Shown: in pieces, positions 46,807 to 51,311 of the stretch
Layout: every line of letters begins with the position of its first letter
Position numbering within the stretch: the first letter of the stretch is position 1
Assembly (NCBI GenBank): GCA_018067045.1
Contig: JAGPVL010000032.1
Span: forward strand, 1-51,311
Source: Gammaproteobacteria bacterium
GTDB taxonomy: Bacteria > Pseudomonadota > Gammaproteobacteria > Pseudomonadales > Alcanivoracaceae
Length of the DNA: 51,311 bases
Direction of reading: 5' to 3'
Made by a program: the position numbers and the translations under genes
The notes under the pieces: model-generated
The model's database searches: none
Told to the model about the DNA's origin: nothing
The model's input: the letters and a program-made list of their open reading frames with translations, nothing else

Positions 46807-47025
46807 ATGGCGGAGTATCGGCTGCTCGCCTTTACCGGGAAGGATCGCTCATACAGGATAACGTGCTTAGCATTTAAAACGACTAACGAGATAGAATTAG
46901 CAGAGGCGAATGAAAATAATAAGCAGGCGCTCCTCATCCAAGCTCGTAAACTATTCGGCAGGAAGATTTCCATCACGAATAAAAGCTCGGAACACCCATT
47001 ATTATTTTCGCCTCAAATTCCATAG
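46807..47025 (+). CDS. Possible small protein, 72 aa
   Basis: An ORF in an otherwise empty, AT-rich gap between two minus-strand genes. The residue mix (YRLLAFTGKDRSYRI, LAEANENNKQALLIQARKL) looks protein-like, with an amphipathic helix in the middle, but no ribosome-binding site is well placed and no family is recognised. The opposite strand has a competing 83-aa frame. Treat as tentative. Confidence 0.3.
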   Translation: MAEYRLLAFTGKDRSYRITCLAFKTTNEIELAEANENNKQALLIQARKLFGRKISITNKSSEHPLLFSPQIP

Positions 47026-47075
47026 CTAAATGTAATGGATTTCCGCTCTCTTCTCCAAAACTTGAATCGCGTACT

Positions 47076-47804
47076 CTATTGCTGCTCCACCAAATCAAAA
47101 CTCTGCTTAATCTTTCCGCCATTTCGGATGGAGGTCAGAACAGAGTTCAACTGCGTCGGCGCGAAGGCTTGTCCTTGCAGCTTGCTGATTTCGATATACA
47201 GGTTGGTCGCCGCCAATACATTGCTAGAAACATTTTGGTCGCTGTGGACAACGCCGAAACTGACATTGGGGTCGATAAGATCAATACTCTTATTATCCAG
47301 CAGCGCGGTATCAAACTCCGATACAATCGCTTCAGTTACGGTGTACTGACCTAATGGCGTGGTAACGATCTGCGGTGTCTCGAACTTCACCACTTCCCGT
47401 GATTTAACATACGTACCGGGCTTGGCCACAGCCATGGGCAATGCCAAACCAAAACGCACCGATTTCGCTTTAGCCGACTTCACGTTGCCTTCTTTATCAA
47501 TCACAAACTGACGACGTAACCCTGGCTCCATACCGAACGAAAGAACGCGGCCCGTCTCGTCTTGCCACGACAAGCCAACCTCATAACCGTCTTCAAATTC
47601 CTGTAACACTTCCCAAATCATGATCTGATGACCACGATGCGGGTTCTTCACAATAGCCTTGTCGCCCACCTTAGCCTGGTCATGAATATACACCTGATCC
47701 GGCGCCTTCATCATCGCCACCATCGGCACTTCCAGAAGAGAGCACCCTTGTATCAACAGTATTGCAGCAAACCCCAAACCTCTAACGAACACCGACAATC
47801 TCAT
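47076..47804 (-). CDS. Unknown lipoprotein, 242 aa
   Basis: A signal sequence with lipobox LIQGCS (Cys21) marks a lipoprotein; residues S-L after the Cys favour the outer membrane. The remainder is soluble with beta-strand character (KAIVKNPHRGHQIMIWEVL, IVTTPLGQYTVTEAIVSEF). I do not recognise a family. It lies about 420 bases upstream of the 437-aa exported gene on the same strand, so they may or may not be related. Confidence 0.8.
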   Translation of the reverse strand: MRLSVFVRGLGFAAILLIQGCSLLEVPMVAMMKAPDQVYIHDQAKVGDKAIVKNPHRGHQIMIWEVLQEFEDGYEVGLSWQDETGRVLSFGMEPGLRRQFVIDKEGNVKSAKAKSVRFGLALPMAVAKPGTYVKSREVVKFETPQIVTTPLGQYTVTEAIVSEFDTALLDNKSIDLIDPNVSFGVVHSDQNVSSNVLAATNLYIEISKLQGQAFAPTQLNSVLTSIRNGGKIKQSFDLVEQQ

Positions 47805-47996
47805 TCAACCCCCCAATTCCATTATTTTGCTTTTAAGCAAAGCAGCCAAAAACAACGCTATTTCGTTAGCCCATTTAACCCGAAATGATAATTTTCGCCA
47901 ACTTACCACCAAAATCGCGCACAAACTGATCTTTTTCTGTGAGCAAGCGCGGCCACCAATGACTATGGTAGCCTTGATCTTTATCAACGTAGCCGC

Positions 47997-48036
47997 GATT
48001 TTTATCCACTAGACGTGATTTTTATCCACTAGACGT
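47997..48036 (+). repeat. 20-bp direct repeat, two copies, before the yghU-like gene
   Basis: GATTTTTATCCACTAGACGT stands twice in immediate tandem at 47997-48016 and 48017-48036, followed by a further GATTTTT. It lies 36 bases before the start codon. It may be a recent duplication or a pair of regulator sites. Confidence 0.8.
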
Positions 48037-48071
48037 GATTTTTTCATCATCAGAGATGAGGCCATATACCA

Positions 48072-48914
48072 ATGAGCAAAACAGACACGTACGTTCCTCC
48101 CGCAGTGTGGACTTGGGATAACGGCAGCGGCGGAAAATTCGCCAGCATCAACCGCCCTGTGGCTGGGCCGACTCATGAAAAAGCACTTCCGGTTGGCAAG
48201 CACCCGTTGCAGCTCTACTCATTAGGGACACCGAACGGCGTCAAGGTCACTATTTTGCTGGAGGAGCTGCTAGCACTGGGTAAGACCGATGCAGAGTACG
48301 ATGCGTGGCTGATCGACATCTCTGAGGGCGCGCAGTTTAGCAGCGGCTTTACGCAAGTGAATCCAAACTCAAAAATACCGGCGCTACTCGACAACAGCAC
48401 GAATCCACCCATTCGCGTATTCGAATCCGGCGCGATTCTCGTTTACTTAGCCGAAAAATTCGACACGTTTCTACCGACGGAAGCAGCGGCGCGAGCAGAA
48501 TGTATGTCTTGGCTGTTCTGGCAGATTGGCAGCGCGCCTTTTCTCGGCGGCGGCTTTGGCCACTTTTATGCCTACGCACCAGAAAAACTCGAATACCCCA
48601 TCAATCGCTATGCCATGGAAGTAAAGCGTCAGCTTGATGTACTCGATCGCAACCTATCCATGCGGCGCTACCTGTGCGGCGACGACTACACTATCGCCGA
48701 CATGGCCAATTATTCTTGGTACGGCGTGCTGGTTGAGGGAAAGCTCTACGAAGCGGCGGAGTTTTTGGATGTAGCGTCATACAAAAATGTGCGGCGCTGG
48801 GCCGATGAAATCCGCGAGCGCCCTGCTGTGCGACGCGGTCGACGCGTCAATCGCGCCTGGGGTGATGAAGCCAAACAAGTGCCGGAGCGGCATAGCGCCA
48901 GTGATCTAGACTAA
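48072..48914 (+). CDS. yghU: Glutathione-dependent disulfide-bond oxidoreductase, YghU type
   Basis: Nu-class glutathione transferase that reduces disulfides such as 2-hydroxyethyl disulfide and hydroperoxides. 280 aa: N-terminal YVPPAVWTWDNGSGGKFASI and KHPLQLYSLGTPNGVKVTI, then the glutathione site NPNSKIPALLD and FESGAILVYLAEKF, and the C-terminal helical domain with GDDYTIADMANYSWYG. Highly like E. coli YghU over its whole length. Monocistronic. Confidence 0.95.
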   Translation: MSKTDTYVPPAVWTWDNGSGGKFASINRPVAGPTHEKALPVGKHPLQLYSLGTPNGVKVTILLEELLALGKTDAEYDAWLIDISEGAQFSSGFTQVNPNSKIPALLDNSTNPPIRVFESGAILVYLAEKFDTFLPTEAAARAECMSWLFWQIGSAPFLGGGFGHFYAYAPEKLEYPINRYAMEVKRQLDVLDRNLSMRRYLCGDDYTIADMANYSWYGVLVEGKLYEAAEFLDVASYKNVRRWADEIRERPAVRRGRRVNRAWGDEAKQVPERHSASDLD

Positions 48915-49066
48915 CTGCGCGTTTAACGCCCCGCGCGATGGAATTGTTGCTTTACCGCTAAAGCACAACGAACCTTGCGCCCAGCAATGGGCGTAAGATC
49001 CACAAAATGTCATAGCACCTTCCAGATTATCACTTTCGGCTATACGCTGAGTTCTTAAACCGCCTG

Positions 49067-50086
49067 CTAAACTTCTGCGTAAACAACACTCGCGCGTCTC
49101 TGCTCACAAAGCCATCGTTTGCCAATGGCGCGAGCATAATCCCGCAGTGATTGGACAGAGCCAACGGCTTGCAAGAGACGGTTAGGGCGAGGTTTCATAT
49201 GTTTAAGCCAATCGTCTGCGTTAATACCAAGTCGGACTAGTATCGGCGATTGCGCTGGGCTGATCGCGTGACGCTTACCTTTCCGTAACGCTCGACCTGT
49301 CCAGTCAACTAACTCAAGGTAGTCCATTAAACGAACGTGGCACAGAGTGTCTTGCCACGGGGATTCGACATTATTTTTATTTACCAATGGCAATAATGCT
49401 GGAAGCGGTGCGACGGATATTTTCTTGGGCTCGCTTAACTCAAGACTTCTTTGCTGTACGGAGGTGTAATCGGACGACTCTGGCGTCTCGGCCATACCGG
49501 CTCGCACAGGGTTTAAATCCACGTACGCCATGCAGGCCAACAACGCTTTTTCGTCGAGTAATGCCTGACTCTTAAAGCGCCCCTCCCAAAAGCGCCCCTC
49601 CCAAAAACGCCCTTTGCAGCCGTCTTCTTCGTTTGCTTTGCGCGCCACGTATTCGTTTAGGCAACGCATAAACCAACTTATATCGCCCAGCCGTGCCCGA
49701 TATTCTTGCAGCATGTCGCTCGCTGCGACCTTCTCTGCGTCATCCATTGCTACACCGGCCAAATAACGCTGCACTAACGCATGGCCTCTGAATAACGTCG
49801 TCCAGCGCAAGGCAACCTCGTGATCGGTTAACCCATCAAGCGTTTCAGTATCAATGCGCAGGACTAAGTGATAATGATTCGACATGAGCGCATACGCACA
49901 CAGATCAACCGCGAATACCTCAGAAAGTTGTGCCAAACGCTCGATCATCCACGCCCGGCGATGATCAAAGTTTTGCCCGGAATAACGATCCGTACCGCAC
50001 AAGAACGCGCGGCGAACGCACCGATTAATACAGTGATAGTACGGGGTAGATTCAATAGAAACTTGTTGGCGACGCGCTCGTGTCAT
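49067..50086 (-). CDS. Y1 (HUH) transposase, related to REP-associated transposases
   Basis: Single-strand DNA transposase of the IS200/REP-associated (RAYT) superfamily, about 339 aa. HUH motif HYH (71-73) in MSNHYHLVLRI; catalytic Tyr188 in MAYVDLNPVRAGM. N-terminal TPYYHCINRCVRRAFLCG is typical of the long, chromosomal members in marine gammaproteobacteria. FWEGR is duplicated in tandem at residues 161-170. Start at MTRARRQQ has AGGAGAAG upstream. No REP pair flanks it directly, but REP-like elements are scattered through the window. Looks intact. Confidence 0.9.
   Translation of the reverse strand: MTRARRQQVSIESTPYYHCINRCVRRAFLCGTDRYSGQNFDHRRAWMIERLAQLSEVFAVDLCAYALMSNHYHLVLRIDTETLDGLTDHEVALRWTTLFRGHALVQRYLAGVAMDDAEKVAASDMLQEYRARLGDISWFMRCLNEYVARKANEEDGCKGRFWEGRFWEGRFKSQALLDEKALLACMAYVDLNPVRAGMAETPESSDYTSVQQRSLELSEPKKISVAPLPALLPLVNKNNVESPWQDTLCHVRLMDYLELVDWTGRALRKGKRHAISPAQSPILVRLGINADDWLKHMKPRPNRLLQAVGSVQSLRDYARAIGKRWLCEQRRASVVYAEV
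49574..49603 (-). repeat. In-frame 15-bp duplication inside the Y1 transposase gene
   Basis: AAAGCGCCCCTCCCA occurs twice in tandem, followed by a third partial copy. It keeps the frame and adds five residues (FWEGR) to a motif that normally reads GRFWEGRFKSQ once. Confidence 0.8.
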
Positions 50087-50234
50087 GCATCTTCTCCTGA
50101 CGGCATGACACGATAATCGCAACAGAAAGATCACTCACTAGGCGAACTCTCAAGACCGCGTCAGATCAACGCTAAGTCTTGGGTGTCCCGTTGTTTTGTC
50201 CCGTTGTTTTTTATTAGTTTGTTCCACGAGTTCC

Positions 50235-50792
50235 TCAATGGTTTTTAAGAATAATTTCCTTAGCCTCAGCATCGCCTAATGCAGCTGCTCTCTCAAGCAA
50301 CTGCATACCATACTCGATATGTTTATCAACACCTATTCCAAAAAGATAAAACTTACCCAAAATTCGATGTAGTTCACCATCAACATCCCCGCCTTGCCCT
50401 ATTATTTCCTTATACAAAAAAACAAGATCGGCAGCCAGTTCAACACCCTTTTTATAGTTTGTGATGTTAGGATCTTTTGTATGCAGGTACTTTGCAACCA
50501 ACAACAACTGAGCTTCTCGCGAACCCAATTTATATGCGGTTTCAAGTGATTTCATTGATTTAACGGGATCTCGCAAGGGGTTATCAATACCGTCATACCA
50601 AACACCCCAAAGTAAGTTTATATCAGCACTATCTTCCTGGTGCTCCAAGAGCAAATTCATTGCTTTTTCCCAATTATTATCATCTACAGCCTGCACAATT
50701 AGATGAAGACTCTCGCTAGGTTCTACATCGGGAGCGGCTAGGGCATCACATGAAATAAGAAAACATAAAAGTACGAAATTAAAATATTTCAT
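50235..50792 (-). CDS. Small exported protein with Sel1-like (TPR-like) repeats
   Basis: A 185-aa protein with a signal peptide (YFNFVLLCFLISCDALA) and helical Sel1-like repeats, clearest at the C-terminus: GKFYLFGIGVDKHIEYGMQLLERAAALGDAEAK. Such repeats bind proteins; the partner is unknown. A Cys inside the signal (LISCDA) could be a weak lipobox, but with Asp at +2 the protein would stay in the inner membrane if lipidated. Lower GC than its neighbours, next to mobile elements, so it may be acquired. Start at the ATG with GGGTG upstream. Confidence 0.8.
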   Translation of the reverse strand: MKYFNFVLLCFLISCDALAAPDVEPSESLHLIVQAVDDNNWEKAMNLLLEHQEDSADINLLWGVWYDGIDNPLRDPVKSMKSLETAYKLGSREAQLLLVAKYLHTKDPNITNYKKGVELAADLVFLYKEIIGQGGDVDGELHRILGKFYLFGIGVDKHIEYGMQLLERAAALGDAEAKEIILKNH

Positions 50793-51128
50793 CAATTAAC
50801 ACCCTTCTGCGCTAAGGCCAGCCGCACACTCTCGTCTGTGTAGAAAAGCAATAACTAATAACTAAGGACATATATGACCACCCTGCGTGCCGCAAGTAAA
50901 TTTCACATTGCCTTTTCTCCGTTTAAGTAAGCGTGCCAGCACAATCAGAGTTCAGGGCCATCGACATATATCCGGTATCGAGTACCTTGATGAGATTCAT
51001 GATGTCCTGCCCGCCTCGGCACCCAACTGGCCTCTAAGGCCGTAGTCCTTGATCAGGCTCTGGGCAGGACAAACCGTTTAAATCATCAGTGCTTTTCCGT
51101 TTACTTGTTGCTCGTTAACGTGATCGAT
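50793..51128. other. Noncoding flank between the Sel1-like gene and the IS110 transposase
   Basis: No clear gene. TGTCCTGCCC at 51003-51012 and GGGCAGGACA at 51062-51071 are a perfect 10-base inverted repeat enclosing a second hairpin, GGCCT-CTA-AGGCC at 51029-51041. This lies just after the transposase stop codon. IS110-family elements carry a structured bridge RNA in a noncoding end; this is a candidate place for it if the element is of the IS1111 subgroup. Confidence 0.4.
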
Positions 51129-51311
51129 TTAGCTGCTGGCAAGCGCGACATCGAACGGCTTGCGAGTCGTCAGTACCGCCCAAATAATCCGTGCCAGTTT
51201 ATTGGCTAGTGACACCACTACTTTGCAAGGATGTTTCGTGGCCATTAATTTATTGAGCCACTGACTTAGCGGATCATTTTTCTTGCTGCTCCAATTCAGT
51301 ACCGTCCGCGC
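51129..51311 (-). CDS. IS110-family transposase, C-terminal part (runs off the window)
   Basis: Sixty codons and a TAA stop are visible. The sequence contains LNWSSKKNDPLSQWLNKL and VVSLANKLARIIWAVLT, typical of the C-terminal Transposase_20 region of IS110 recombinases, which work with a DEDD catalytic domain and a bridge RNA. The catalytic parts lie outside the window. Whether the element is intact cannot be told. Confidence 0.88.
   Translation of the reverse strand, partial: ARTVLNWSSKKNDPLSQWLNKLMATKHPCKVVVSLANKLARIIWAVLTTRKPFDVALASS

Noticed and set aside
50874-50930. Eighteen-codon frame with AAGGA before its ATG, next to the IS110 flank
   Set aside because: The ribosome-binding site is good, but the frame is too short to support; it may be the start of a gene cut by the insertion.

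Overview
The window reads as chromosomal DNA of a free-living, probably marine, gammaproteobacterium. The gene orders rpsP-rimM-trmD-rplS and xerD-dsbC-alaC-hom-thrC, a RIO1-like kinase of the Pseudomonas PA4780 type, and Pseudomonas-style REP sequences in the intergenic gaps all point that way. I cannot name the genus. No tRNA, rRNA or CRISPR array was seen.

Left end (1-3.8 kb): an integron. An intact integron integrase gene (intI) has a LexA box over its promoter. To its right are three minus-strand cassette-type genes: a 95-aa unknown, a cold-shock protein and a single-RRM RNA-binding protein. Three attC-like sites lie among them, all oriented with the minus-strand genes. The cassettes therefore point at the 3' end of intI, on the opposite side from where the family normally has attI. 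A DUF3047 exported protein closes this part.

3.9-21.8 kb: mixed metabolic and envelope genes. These are a GMC oxidoreductase, a membrane-anchored beta-helix protein of unknown role, a DegQ/MucD-type periplasmic protease, a 644-aa exported unknown, a CaiB/BaiF CoA-transferase, a proline-rich small exported protein, a DUF962/Mpo1-like protein, a serine hydrolase, a DUF6868-like gene with an apparent one-base frameshift, a SpoIIAA-like protein, the ergothioneine pair egtB-egtD, an HD-domain protein, a MAPEG protein and a RIO1-type kinase.

22.3-31.7 kb: housekeeping. An amino-acid operon (alaC-hom-thrC, with alaC and hom overlapping by four bases) follows xerD-dsbC; a membrane GGDEF diguanylate cyclase is divergent from xerD; then comes the ribosomal/tRNA-modification operon rpsP-rimM-trmD-rplS.

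31.9-44.9 kb: a vitamin B12 uptake and late-assembly region. A cobalamin riboswitch precedes btuB, followed by btuF-btuC-btuD-cobO and, beyond a REP cluster, cobQ. A second minus unit carries cbiB-cobD, and a divergent plus unit carries cobT-cobC-cobS. No corrin-ring genes and no cobU/cobP kinase/guanylyltransferase gene are present in the window, so the set looks like salvage plus nucleotide-loop assembly with one step encoded elsewhere.

45-51.3 kb: accessory end. Two unrecognised envelope proteins, a YghU-type glutathione transferase, a Y1 (HUH) transposase related to REP-associated transposases, a Sel1-like exported protein and the C-terminal end of an IS110-family transposase with a structured noncoding flank. 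REP-like repeats recur at seven intergenic places; two of them have expanded into tandem arrays of about 109 bp period.
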